A stretch of 56,051 bases of DNA from Planctomycetaceae bacterium (GTDB taxonomy: Bacteria > Planctomycetota > Phycisphaerae > SM23-33). The notes below the pieces were generated by a model. The model worked only from the letters and a program-made list of their open reading frames with translations. It did not search any database and was not told where the DNA came from. The position numbers and the translations under genes are program-made. Below, piece after piece: positions 26,768 to 34,291 of this stretch. Where the stretch lies: NCBI GenBank assembly GCA_039680605.1, contig JBDKTA010000013.1:1-56051 (forward strand), in the 5' to 3' direction. Position 1 is the first letter of the stretch; each line of letters opens with the position of its first letter.

Positions 26768-26968
26768 CTAGGCCAGTATGTCGACCTGGTGTTCGTCGTC
26801 CGGCGGCGGCAGCAGCGCGTCGTGCGGGGCGTCGTCGGCCGGAACGTCTGAGTCTTTGGGTTTCTTTCCCCGCTGGACGAACCGGCGCCCGCGGGAGGCG
26901 GTGCGAGGGTCGACCGACGAAGACTGCCCCGCGTGGGGCCCGGTAGGATGAACCGACTCGCTGCTCAT
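26768..26968 (-). CDS. Small hydrophilic protein coupled to fliA
   Basis: This 66-residue protein is rich in Pro, Asp, Ser and Arg, ending in an acidic DDEHQVDILA tail, and is probably disordered. It is convincing as a gene because a full AGGAGGA site sits 5-6 nt before its ATG (inside the last fliA codons) and its ATG overlaps the fliA stop as ATGA. I recognise no family. Confidence 0.6.
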   Translation of the reverse strand: MSSESVHPTGPHAGQSSSVDPRTASRGRRFVQRGKKPKDSDVPADDAPHDALLPPPDDEHQVDILA

Positions 26969-27744
26969 GGATTCCTCCTGAGCTTCATCGAGAGTTTGAA
27001 GATGGCGCTGGCGTGCAACTGGCTCACGCGCGACTCGGTCACGTTGAGCACCAGGGCGATCTCCTTCATCGTCAGTTCCTGGTCGTAGTACAGCACCAGG
27101 ATGTGCCGGTCGCGCTGCGACAACTGCTTGACCGCCTCGGCCAATCGCTCGACCATTTCCCTGTGGGCCGCCTGGGCCTGGGGCGTTGGGGAGCGGTCGG
27201 CCGGCATCAGCGGCGCCAGCAGCGGCTGTTCGTCAGACAGCCCGTGCAGGGAGAGGAAATGCTGCTGCCGCGCCTCGGTCAGTGTGTGGTAAAGCTGCTC
27301 GGTGGTGACGCCCATGGCGGCGGCGAGTTCCTCATCGTCGGGCGGGCGCCCGGTCTGGCCGGTCAGGCGGTTATACGCCGCTTCGACGGCGCGGAGTTGC
27401 TGGGCCACCGGCGAGGGCACGAAGGAGTTGCGGCGCATCTCGTCGATGATGGCGCCGCGGATGAGGATGTACGCGTACGTGCGGAACTCGGCGTGCTTAT
27501 CGGGATTGAACGTGCGGGCGGCCTTGACCAGGCCCAGCGTGCCGGCGGAGATCAGGTCGTCGCGGTCCATCGCCTTGCGGGCGTAAGTGGCGAACTTTCG
27601 GACGATGTGCTGCACCAGGGGCAGGTTGTCCAGGATGAGCTTCTCCTCCTGCGACTGGCTCACGTGCGCACGATACGCCTGGGCGGCTTTTTCCTGCACG
27701 CCCCGCACCGGCGCCGGATCGAGTTGTTCAGGTTCGATCTGCAC
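26965..27744 (-). CDS. fliA: Flagellar RNA polymerase sigma factor FliA (sigma-28)
   Basis: This 259-residue sigma factor has region 2 (LVQHIVRKFATYARKAMDRD, DLISAGTLGLVKAARTFNP, EFRTYAYILIRGAIIDEMRR), region 3 (RPPDDEELAAAMGVTTEQL) and region 4 (LSQRDRHILVLYYDQELTMK, then a helix-turn-helix VLNVTESRVSQLHASAI). It lacks region 1, as FliA/WhiG/SigD do. It directs transcription of late flagellar genes, and candidate target promoters occur here at fliC, flgM and cheY. I prefer the GTG at 27744 (AGGGAA upstream) over in-frame codons up to 27813. It overlaps the preceding small gene by 17 nt. No flhF or flhG lies between flhA and fliA. Confidence 0.95.
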   Translation of the reverse strand: MQIEPEQLDPAPVRGVQEKAAQAYRAHVSQSQEEKLILDNLPLVQHIVRKFATYARKAMDRDDLISAGTLGLVKAARTFNPDKHAEFRTYAYILIRGAIIDEMRRNSFVPSPVAQQLRAVEAAYNRLTGQTGRPPDDEELAAAMGVTTEQLYHTLTEARQQHFLSLHGLSDEQPLLAPLMPADRSPTPQAQAAHREMVERLAEAVKQLSQRDRHILVLYYDQELTMKEIALVLNVTESRVSQLHASAIFKLSMKLRRNP

Positions 27745-27961
27745 TGTTATTCCCTGAGTGGCCGGCGCCGGTCCTTCGGGTCGCCGCCTCGGCCAGCATC
27801 CGCACCGCCACATCGCCCGCCAGGCGCATCAGCACGTAGACGATCGCCGCACCGCTGAGGCAGCGGATCGAACAAGTCCACATAGGCACCGCCGCCGCCC
27901 AGCCGATGCCGGCCAGCACGAAGAACATCATCGCTGCCGCTGCCAGTGCCAGTTGCTTCAT
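27728..27961 (-). CDS. Small two-TM membrane protein between flhA and fliA
   Basis: This 77-residue protein has two hydrophobic segments (about 4-24, and 32-50 with SGAAIVYVLMRLAGDVAV) and a polar tail. GGAGGGTAAC just before the ATG at 27961, spacing of 3 nt from the flhA stop and overlap with the fliA start make it a credible operon member. It occupies the place where flhF and flhG are usually found. The family is unknown; it could equally be a lineage-specific accessory of the export gate. Confidence 0.6.
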   Translation of the reverse strand: MKQLALAAAAMMFFVLAGIGWAAAVPMWTCSIRCLSGAAIVYVLMRLAGDVAVRMLAEAATRRTGAGHSGNNSADRT

Positions 27962-27964
27962 GCG

Positions 27965-30094
27965 TTACCCTCCCGCCATCTGCACAACGGGCCCCTCGCC
28001 CTCGACCCGCTGCAGCGCCACCAGGCCCACCGACTCGATCGCCGTGCCCTGGGCCACCTCGTCGTACGCCACGACCGGCACGGGAACCTGCCCACCCACC
28101 AGCCGCGCCAAATGAAGGCGCAACCGCCCGTCGCACAGCAGCACCGCCGAGTCGTAACCCTGCTCCATGGCCGTCTTCCATTGCTCGCCGATCGCCCGGA
28201 CCAGTTCCATGACGCGTTCGGGCGGCAGGGCCAGTTGCTCGATCTCGCCCTCGCGCCGCAACGCCGCCCGAAGGTCGTACTCCAGGCCCGGCTCCAGCGC
28301 CACGGCCATCAGTTTGCCCCGCCCGTCCACATGCTTTTCAGTGATGGTGCGCACCAGGCTCTTGCGGACCAGCTCGGTCAGCAGCACCGGGTCCTTGACG
28401 CGGCTGGCGTGGTCGCCCAGCGACTCGACGATCTGCGCCAGGTCACGAACGGCGATCCCGTCGTCGAGCAGCATCTTGAGCACCCGCTGCAGCAGGCCCA
28501 GCGGCACGATCTCGCCGATCACGCCGGCCACCAGCGAAGGCTGGCGCTGCTTGAGGCGGTCGACGAGCTTCTGCACGTCGTCGCGCGAGAGCAGTTGACC
28601 GGCGTGACGCTTGAGCACCTCTGACAGGTGCGTCACCAGGATGCTCTCGGGGTCCACCACGGTGTACCCGGCCAGTTCGGCCTGCTCCTTCTGCGCCGCG
28701 TCGATCCACAGGGCCGGCAGGTTGAAGACCGGCTCGCGGACGCTCTGTCCGGCGACGGGACTGGCCACCGTGCCGGGGTCCATCGCCAGGAACTTTTCCA
28801 GCTCGAGGGTTCCGCGGGCGACAGTGTGTCCGTGGATCTGGATCTCGTAGTCGTTGGGTTCGAGGGTGACGTTGTCGCGCAGGCGCACCAGGGGCAGGAC
28901 GATGCCCAGTTGCTGCACGAACTTCTTGCGCAGCGGCACGACGCGGTTGGGCAGCGACGTCTTGCGGCGCGGGTCCACCAGCTTGACCAGGCGCATGCCC
29001 ACCTGCACCGCCACCGCGTCGACGTCCAGCAATTCTTCCGGCGGGGCCTCCGTCGGACCCGTGGCCGTGGCGGCGGCCTCGCTCTGCAACTGGGCCTTTT
29101 CCTGCTTGTGGAGCATGCCCGCCAGCAGGCCGGCGGCCCCGGCCAGCACGATGAAGGGAATTTTCGGGAAGCCCGGCACGAGCACCATCGCCCCCAGCAG
29201 CGCCGCGGCGATGGCGATCGGGCGGCTGCGGCGGAGCATCTGGCGGATCAGGTCCTGGCTGAGGTTGCTCTGCGTGGAGGTCTTGGAGATCAGGAACCCC
29301 GAGGAGGTCGAGATGATCAGGGCGGGGATCTGGCTGACCAGGCCGTCGCCGATGGCCAGGATCGAGTAGCTCTTGATAGCCTCGGAGACGTTCATGCCCC
29401 GCGTCATGCCGACGATGATGCCGCCGACGAGGTTGACCGCGACGATGACCAGTCCGGCCACCGCGTCGCCGCGGATGAACTTGCTGGCCCCGTCCATGGC
29501 CCCGTAGAATTCGCTCTCGGAGACGATCTTCTTGCGGCGGGCCTTGGCCTCGGTGTCGCCAATGAGCCCGGCGTTGAGGTCGGCGTCGATGGCCATCTGC
29601 TTACCGGGCATGGCGTCGAGGTTGAACCGGGCCGCCACTTCGCTGATGCGCTCGGCGCCCTTGGTAATGACGACGAACTGGATGATCACCAGGATCAGGA
29701 AGATCACCAGCCCGATCACCAGGTTGCCTCCGACGACAAAATTGCCGAAGGTCTCGATGATCTTGCCCGCGTCGCCCTGGAGCAGGATCAGCCGCGTCGA
29801 GGCCACGTTGAGCGACAGGCGGAACAGCGTCACGAACAGCAGCAGCGAGGGGAAGGTCGAGAACTCGATCGACTCGCGGGCCGAAAGCACGATCACCATC
29901 GTGGCGATCGAGACGGCGATGCTGCACGACAGCAGCAAATCCAGCAGGAACGTCGGCAGCGGGATCAGCAGCGTCGCCAGCACCGTCGCCAGCGCCACCG
30001 CCAGGATCACGTCGTTGTTGGCCATCACGCGCGCCATCGGCCCGCGCCCGCCGCCCAGCTCCGTCGCCAGTGCCAGTTCCTTGTTCTCGCTCAT
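27965..30094 (-). CDS. flhA: Flagellar type III export gate protein FlhA
   Basis: This 709-residue protein has the FHIPEP N-terminal membrane domain with about eight segments (for example ILAVALATVLATLLIPLPTF) and the signature LSLNVASTRLILLQGDAGK. The cytoplasmic loop (DAMPGKQMAIDADLNAGLI) precedes the C-terminal cytoplasmic ring domain (about 340-709). That ring binds chaperone-substrate complexes such as FliS-FliC. The start at 30094 overlaps the flhB stop as ATGA; in-frame codons further upstream lie within flhB and are not used. Length is normal for the family. Confidence 0.97.
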   Translation of the reverse strand: MSENKELALATELGGGRGPMARVMANNDVILAVALATVLATLLIPLPTFLLDLLLSCSIAVSIATMVIVLSARESIEFSTFPSLLLFVTLFRLSLNVASTRLILLQGDAGKIIETFGNFVVGGNLVIGLVIFLILVIIQFVVITKGAERISEVAARFNLDAMPGKQMAIDADLNAGLIGDTEAKARRKKIVSESEFYGAMDGASKFIRGDAVAGLVIVAVNLVGGIIVGMTRGMNVSEAIKSYSILAIGDGLVSQIPALIISTSSGFLISKTSTQSNLSQDLIRQMLRRSRPIAIAAALLGAMVLVPGFPKIPFIVLAGAAGLLAGMLHKQEKAQLQSEAAATATGPTEAPPEELLDVDAVAVQVGMRLVKLVDPRRKTSLPNRVVPLRKKFVQQLGIVLPLVRLRDNVTLEPNDYEIQIHGHTVARGTLELEKFLAMDPGTVASPVAGQSVREPVFNLPALWIDAAQKEQAELAGYTVVDPESILVTHLSEVLKRHAGQLLSRDDVQKLVDRLKQRQPSLVAGVIGEIVPLGLLQRVLKMLLDDGIAVRDLAQIVESLGDHASRVKDPVLLTELVRKSLVRTITEKHVDGRGKLMAVALEPGLEYDLRAALRREGEIEQLALPPERVMELVRAIGEQWKTAMEQGYDSAVLLCDGRLRLHLARLVGGQVPVPVVAYDEVAQGTAIESVGLVALQRVEGEGPVVQMAGG

Positions 30095-31191
30095 CGGCCT
30101 GCCCCCGCGGCCGCCCGGCGCCGCCGCGCCGCCACGCCCCGCATGCGGTAGATCATCGCCAGCACTTCCGCCACGGCGACAAAGAGCGAATCGGGCACCG
30201 CTTCGCCGATGTCGGCGGCGGCGAAGAGCCCGCGGGCCAGTTCCGGGCGCGTCACGACCGGAACGTCGTGCAGGCGGGCGATCTCCTTGATTTTCTCGCA
30301 CATCAGGTCGGCGCCCTTGGCCACCACGATCGGGGCGGCCATCTGCGTCGAGTCGTACTTCAGAGCCACCGCCACGTGCGTGGGGTTGGCCACGACCACG
30401 TCGGCGGCCGCCACGTCAGACAGCATCCGCCGCCGCGCCAGGGCGTACTGGATCGAGCGGACGCGCCCCTTGATCTCGCCGCTCTGCTCGTGCTCTTTGT
30501 TCTCTTCCTTGACTTCCTGGCGAGTCATCTTCAACTGGCGGCGATGGTTCCACTTCTGATACAGCACGTCCAGCCCGCCGATCACCAGCAGCGCCAGCGT
30601 GATCCGCGCCAGCACGCTCAGCAGCAGCCGCCCGCTCGATGCCATCATCGCCTGCGGGTCCTGCCACGTCAGGGCCGACAGGCGCGGAATCTCGTCGCGC
30701 ATCGAGTACCAGGTGACCATGGCGACGACCGTGACCTTCGTCATCGACGTCACCAACTGCACCACCGACTTGAGCGAGATCAGATTGCCGAACCCCTTGA
30801 ACGGGTTAATCTTCTCCAGGTCGAACTTCAGCGCCTTGGTCGAGACCGACCAGCCGCTGGTGACGACGCTGCCCAGCATCGAGACCGCCAGGGCTCCCAG
30901 GGCGAACGGCGAAACGATGATCAGCGCCTGCATGCCCTTGACCCGCAGCAGGTGCGTGAAATCCTCCTGTGTCATGGGATGGCCCAGGCGTACCGCCAGA
31001 CCTTTGCTGAACTCGCCGGCGAGGTGCTCGAACAGCCAGCCGCCGCCCACCGCCAGCACCAGCGTCAGCATCAGCAGCATCAAGGCCGAGGGCAGTTCCT
31101 GGCTTTCAGGAATGCGCCCCTCCTGCCGCGCCTTGCGGAGGCGTTCGGCGGTCGGCTGTTCGGTCTTGTCTTGTGAAGGTTTATCGGCCAT
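30091..31191 (-). CDS. flhB: Flagellar type III export switch protein FlhB
   Basis: This 366-residue protein begins DKTEQPTAERLRKARQEGRI, the FlhB/SctU signature, has four membrane segments and a cytoplasmic domain with the autocleavage motif NPTH (in VVVANPTHVAVALKY). Cleavage at N-P switches export from hook to filament substrates. The C-terminal tail is Arg/Ala-rich. It follows fliR by 3 nt and is ATGA-coupled to flhA. Confidence 0.97.
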   Translation of the reverse strand: MADKPSQDKTEQPTAERLRKARQEGRIPESQELPSALMLLMLTLVLAVGGGWLFEHLAGEFSKGLAVRLGHPMTQEDFTHLLRVKGMQALIIVSPFALGALAVSMLGSVVTSGWSVSTKALKFDLEKINPFKGFGNLISLKSVVQLVTSMTKVTVVAMVTWYSMRDEIPRLSALTWQDPQAMMASSGRLLLSVLARITLALLVIGGLDVLYQKWNHRRQLKMTRQEVKEENKEHEQSGEIKGRVRSIQYALARRRMLSDVAAADVVVANPTHVAVALKYDSTQMAAPIVVAKGADLMCEKIKEIARLHDVPVVTRPELARGLFAAADIGEAVPDSLFVAVAEVLAMIYRMRGVAARRRRAAAGAGR

Positions 31192-31194
31192 GTC

Positions 31195-31950
31195 TCACGC
31201 CGCCACCGCCCGCTGCATCCAGGCGGCGGTCTCGCCCAGCAGGGCGTCGAGGGTGGGCACCACGCCGATGGCCAGCATGTATCCAGCCCCGACGCGCAGG
31301 GGGTAACTCTCGAAGAGGATGTTGATCTCGGGCATGATGCGGGCCACCACGGCCAGCACCGACGCCAGGATCAGAAACGCCGCCAGAACCGGGGCGGCCA
31401 TTTTCAGCGCCAGCAGCAGCATGGTCGCGCCGGCGTCGAGGACGCCGCCAGCCAGCGCCCGCAGGTCCGGCGCCGCCGCCGGCGGGAACCACTGGTAGCT
31501 GTCGACGACCATGCGGATCAGCAGCAAGTGCCCTCCGGCGGCCAGGAACAGCAGGATGAACAACAGTTCGGTCAATTGCGGGATCGGGTCGGCCTCTTCG
31601 CCGGTGACCGGGTCGATGACGCCGGCGTCGGTGAAGCCGATCTGCTGGGCGATGATGAACCCGCCCTGCTGGGCGGCGGTGAAGACCAACCGCACCCCCA
31701 GCCCCAGCGCCAGACCCAGGGTGGCTTCCTGCAGCATCCAGATCGTCGCCTGGAGCCAGTGTACCCCGGCGGCCACCAGCGAGGCCGGGCAGGGGTGCAT
31801 GATGGCCGTGAACATCGCCACCGTCAGGGCGATGCCCACGCGCACGATCATCGGCACCATGCTGTGCCCGAAGACGGGCAACATGGCAAAGAAGCCGCTG
31901 ACCCGCGCCAGCACCAGACCGATCGGAAGCAACAAGACCCATGTGTCCAT
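31195..31950 (-). CDS. fliR: Flagellar export gate protein FliR
   Basis: This 251-residue membrane protein has six hydrophobic segments and the FliR pattern (LVLARVSGFFAMLPVFG near the start, AGGVLDAGATMLLLALKMAA, PEINILFESYPLRVGAG). FliP5-FliQ4-FliR1 forms the export channel. The ATG at 31950 overlaps the fliQ stop (TAATG); codons further upstream in frame lie in fliQ. Length is normal. Confidence 0.95.
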   Translation of the reverse strand: MDTWVLLLPIGLVLARVSGFFAMLPVFGHSMVPMIVRVGIALTVAMFTAIMHPCPASLVAAGVHWLQATIWMLQEATLGLALGLGVRLVFTAAQQGGFIIAQQIGFTDAGVIDPVTGEEADPIPQLTELLFILLFLAAGGHLLLIRMVVDSYQWFPPAAAPDLRALAGGVLDAGATMLLLALKMAAPVLAAFLILASVLAVVARIMPEINILFESYPLRVGAGYMLAIGVVPTLDALLGETAAWMQRAVAA

Positions 31951-32219
31951 TACCGTCCCAATGCCTGCGCCTGCTGGAAAATCTCCAGCGTGAACGCCGT
32001 GGCCATCTGCATCATCCAACCGCCCGCCGCCAGCAGCGTCAGACCCACCGCCGCCAGCTTGAGCACCGTGCCCAGCGTCATGTCGCGCAGGCTGGTGACG
32101 GCCTGGAAGATCGCCGTCAACACGCCTACCAGCAGCGCCACCAGCAGCACCGGCGTCGAGACCAGCAGCGCCGTCTCGAGCGTTCGCTTGCCGATATAAA
32201 GCACCATCTGGTCGTCCAT
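31950..32219 (-). CDS. fliQ: Flagellar export gate protein FliQ
   Basis: This 89-residue protein, exactly the usual family length, has two transmembrane helices (ETALLVSTPVLLVALLVGVL and TVLKLAAVGLTLLAAGGWMM) joined by FQAVTSLRDMTLG. The ATG at 32219 (MDDQMVLYIGKR) is chosen; the frame stays open upstream only because it runs through a palindromic repeat (32234-32285), which encodes no FliQ-like sequence. Part of the FliPQR export channel. Confidence 0.95.
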   Translation of the reverse strand: MDDQMVLYIGKRTLETALLVSTPVLLVALLVGVLTAIFQAVTSLRDMTLGTVLKLAAVGLTLLAAGGWMMQMATAFTLEIFQQAQALGR

Positions 32220-32233
32220 GAGCGCCTCGTAGT

Positions 32234-32285
32234 GGTGGCACAGGCTTTCCAGCCTGTGCTGCACAGCCTGGAAAGGCTGTGCCAC
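32234..32285. repeat. REPIN-like double hairpin between fliP and fliQ
   Basis: Two adjacent hairpins in inverted orientation: CACAGGCT-TTCC-AGCCTGTG (32239-32258) and CACAGCCT-GGAA-AGGCTGTG (32262-32281), flanked by GGTGG/CCACC. The loops TTCC and GGAA are complementary, so the whole can also fold as one long imperfect hairpin. Two REP units in inverted arrangement define a REPIN. It separates fliP from fliQ by 76 bp within an otherwise tightly overlapped operon. Confidence 0.85.
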
Positions 32286-32295
32286 CTGTATCCGT

Positions 32296-33147
32296 CTAGT
32301 TAAAACTCGACACCAGCGTCTGGGCCAGCACGCGCCAACCGTCGACCAGCACGAACAGCACGATCTTGAACGGCAGCGAGATCATCGCCGGCGGAAGCAT
32401 CATCATGCCCGCCGAGAGCAGGATGCCCGAGATCACCAGGTCGATCAGCAGAAACGGCACGAACAGCAGCGCCCCCATCTCGAAGGCGGTGCGGAACTCG
32501 CTGATGGCAAACGCCGGAATCGCCACGTACGTCGGAACGTCCGCCACCGTGCGCGGCTGGGCGATCTTGGACATGGTCACGAACAGTTCCAGGTCGCTCT
32601 TGCGCGTCTGGCGGAGCATGAACTCCTTGATTTCGGCATTGGCGGCCGTCGCGGCGCCCTCGAAGTCGATCTTGTCGGCCAGGTAAGGCTGGATAGCCTT
32701 CTCGTTCATGCGTTCCATCACCGGGGCCATCGTGAACAGGGTCAGAAACAGCGCCAGGCCGACGATGGCAATGGTCGGGGGAATGCTCTGGGTGGTCAGG
32801 GCGCGGCGGATGAACGCCAGCACGATGACGATTCGCGAGAACGCCGTCATCATCACCAGCATGCTCGGCAGCAGCGCCAGGCCGGCAAAAACCACCGCCA
32901 GTTTTACCGGGGCAGACCAGTCGCCCTTTCCGCCCTGGGGAGCGGTCGCCTTCTCGACCAGGCTCATCACGTTGCCCATGCTCGGGACGGCGGCGGAGGG
33001 CTGGCTGGCCGCGGGCGGGGCGGTCGATATGGGCGTGATGGGCGCCGGCGCGTCCTGCCCGCGGGCGACGGCGGCCAAAGCGGCTACCAGCGCCATGCTT
33101 ACAGCAAGGCCGCCGCTGCGCCACAGATTATACCGGTTGCTGCTCAT
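32296..33147 (-). CDS. fliP: Flagellar export gate protein FliP
   Basis: This 283-residue protein has a cleavable signal peptide (1-30, as is normal for FliP), an unusually long Pro/Ala/Ser linker (about 31-60), then the FliP core: MLVMMTAFSRIVIVLAFIRR, the TMAPVMERMNEKAIQPY region and the PAFAISEFRTAFEMGALLFV signature, ending LPFKIVLFVLVDGW. It forms the core of the export channel with FliQ and FliR. The start overlaps the end of fliO by 20 nt. The linker explains why it is longer than the typical 245 residues. Confidence 0.96.
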   Translation of the reverse strand: MSSNRYNLWRSGGLAVSMALVAALAAVARGQDAPAPITPISTAPPAASQPSAAVPSMGNVMSLVEKATAPQGGKGDWSAPVKLAVVFAGLALLPSMLVMMTAFSRIVIVLAFIRRALTTQSIPPTIAIVGLALFLTLFTMAPVMERMNEKAIQPYLADKIDFEGAATAANAEIKEFMLRQTRKSDLELFVTMSKIAQPRTVADVPTYVAIPAFAISEFRTAFEMGALLFVPFLLIDLVISGILLSAGMMMLPPAMISLPFKIVLFVLVDGWRVLAQTLVSSFN

Positions 33148-33667
33148 CGTCGTACGCCTCGGTAACTTCCGCCAGAAACGTCACCTGCTCCCGTGAAGCG
33201 GCCAGGAGATATTTCTTCTTGCCCGCCTTGACCAGGTACATCATGGCCCGGGACCCCAGCCGGGAGGCCTCCAGCACGCTCAAGCTCCCCTTTCGCCCCC
33301 CGGCCAATCGCTGCAGCATGTTGCGCCGAGACATCCAGACCGCCGCGGCCGCCAGCACCCCAACCGCCACCAGCGAAGCCACCATGCGCCACATCAAACT
33401 GCCCTCCTCCTGCTTGAAGACCAAGCCGGGGCCTTCAGTCTTCAGCGGAAGAGCGGGCGATTGAGCGGCGGGGGCAGGCAGGCTGGCTGGGCGGGAAGAG
33501 GCTCTCGTGGGTTCCGAAACCGGCACCGAAGCGGCGTCAGGAGCCCCCAGACCGTTTAGACACATCGAGGCCATCACCATAATGGAGATAGCGCCGGCGA
33601 GGATAGTCCATCGCCGTCGGCGCAGCCCGGGTGCCCGGCCAATCCGTATTAGATCTGTCGCATCCAT
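33128..33667 (-). CDS. fliO: FliO-like flagellar biosynthesis protein
   Basis: This 179-residue protein is poorly conserved, as FliO usually is. It has an N-terminal membrane segment (about 19-40) after a basic stretch, a low-complexity Pro/Ala/Ser periplasmic linker, a second membrane helix (MWRMVASLVAVGVLAAAAVW) and a cytoplasmic domain LSVLEASRLGSRAMMYLVKA followed by KKYLLAASREQVTFLAEV. That last pattern (L..L....LG....L.LV..G...L.LG....I..L) is the FliO signature. FliO helps assemble the FliP complex. The ATG at 33667 lacks a clear ribosome binding site; TTG at 33697 after AAGG is the alternative start. It overlaps fliP. Confidence 0.8.
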   Translation of the reverse strand: MDATDLIRIGRAPGLRRRRWTILAGAISIMVMASMCLNGLGAPDAASVPVSEPTRASSRPASLPAPAAQSPALPLKTEGPGLVFKQEEGSLMWRMVASLVAVGVLAAAAVWMSRRNMLQRLAGGRKGSLSVLEASRLGSRAMMYLVKAGKKKYLLAASREQVTFLAEVTEAYDDEQQPV

Positions 33668-33862
33668 GCACTCGGAAGGCTGCACAGTCCATGCCAAACC
33701 TTAACCTTCTTGAGTTTAATCATTTATGACTTGTGGATGGCGTTGCTGCGCACAAGAACCTGGCGCAGAGGCGCGAAATCTTACATCAACCTTGCTGGGC
33801 ACCGGTGCCGTGGCGGGAGGCCAAGCCCGACAGCCACGACCAGACAGTAAAGGTTCGGTGAT

Positions 33863-33897
33863 CGTGGCTCTCCGGGCCTGCGGCCCTGCGCGCCACG
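33863..33897. other. Strong hairpin in the fliN-fliO gap
   Basis: CGTGGC (33863-33868)/GCCACG (33892-33897) encloses GGGCC (33874-33878)/GGCCC (33882-33886), with a 12-bp palindrome GGCACCGGTGCC at 33798-33809 nearby. The 253-bp gap 33668-33920 is the only sizeable break inside the flagellar operon. No T-tract follows on the minus strand, and I see no clear -24/-12 or sigma-28 promoter there. A processing site or repeat element fits better than a terminator. Confidence 0.5.
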
Positions 33898-33920
33898 GCA
33901 CCCGAGTGCCTTTCACGAGG

Positions 33921-34283
33921 TCAAACTGCCTTGGGCGGGGCGAGGATCTGGTTGATCCGCACGCCGAGGTTCTCGCCGACGACAACCAGTTGCCCGGTGG
34001 CGAACTTGACGCCGCGAAGGTACAGGTCGATTGGTTGGCCCTTGCGGCGGTCGAGCTTGAGCACCGAACCGGGTCCCAGTTGCAGCAGGTCGCGCACGGG
34101 CAGTTCGGCTTGGCCGACCATCGCCGTGACGGTCATCAGGGCGTCGAGCAGGATCTCGATCTGTCCTGCCGGGGCGGAGACGGCCGCTTCGGCGGTCTCC
34201 GGAAGCTGCGCCTCCTGTACCGCGACGGCGGTCTCGACGGGGGCTGCTTCGGTTGCGGTCTGCGTGGATGTTTCGCTGGCCAT
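33921..34283 (-). CDS. fliN: Flagellar motor switch protein FliN
   Basis: This 120-residue protein has a Thr/Ala/Glu-rich N-terminal extension of about 45 residues and a C-terminal SpoA/FliN domain: LMTVTAMVGQAELPVRDLLQ, LGPGSVLKLDRRKGQPIDLY, VKFATGQLVVVGENLGVRIN. FliN forms the C-ring base with FliM and receives FliH. GAGG lies 6 nt before the ATG at 34283; an ATG at 34295 that overlaps the fliM stop (ATGA) would add four residues. Confidence 0.95.
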   Translation of the reverse strand: MASETSTQTATEAAPVETAVAVQEAQLPETAEAAVSAPAGQIEILLDALMTVTAMVGQAELPVRDLLQLGPGSVLKLDRRKGQPIDLYLRGVKFATGQLVVVGENLGVRINQILAPPKAV

Positions 34284-34291
34284 ATTCTGCC

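Noticed and set aside
28628-30151. 507-codon plus-strand frame over flhA
   Set aside because: Antisense to flhA; highly repetitive Gln/Arg/His/Asp composition.
32220-32285. N-terminal extension of FliQ
   Set aside because: It is translated REPIN sequence; FliQ from 32219 has the exact family length.
33863-33897. Terminator between fliN and fliO
   Set aside because: Strong hairpin but no T-tract on the transcribed strand.
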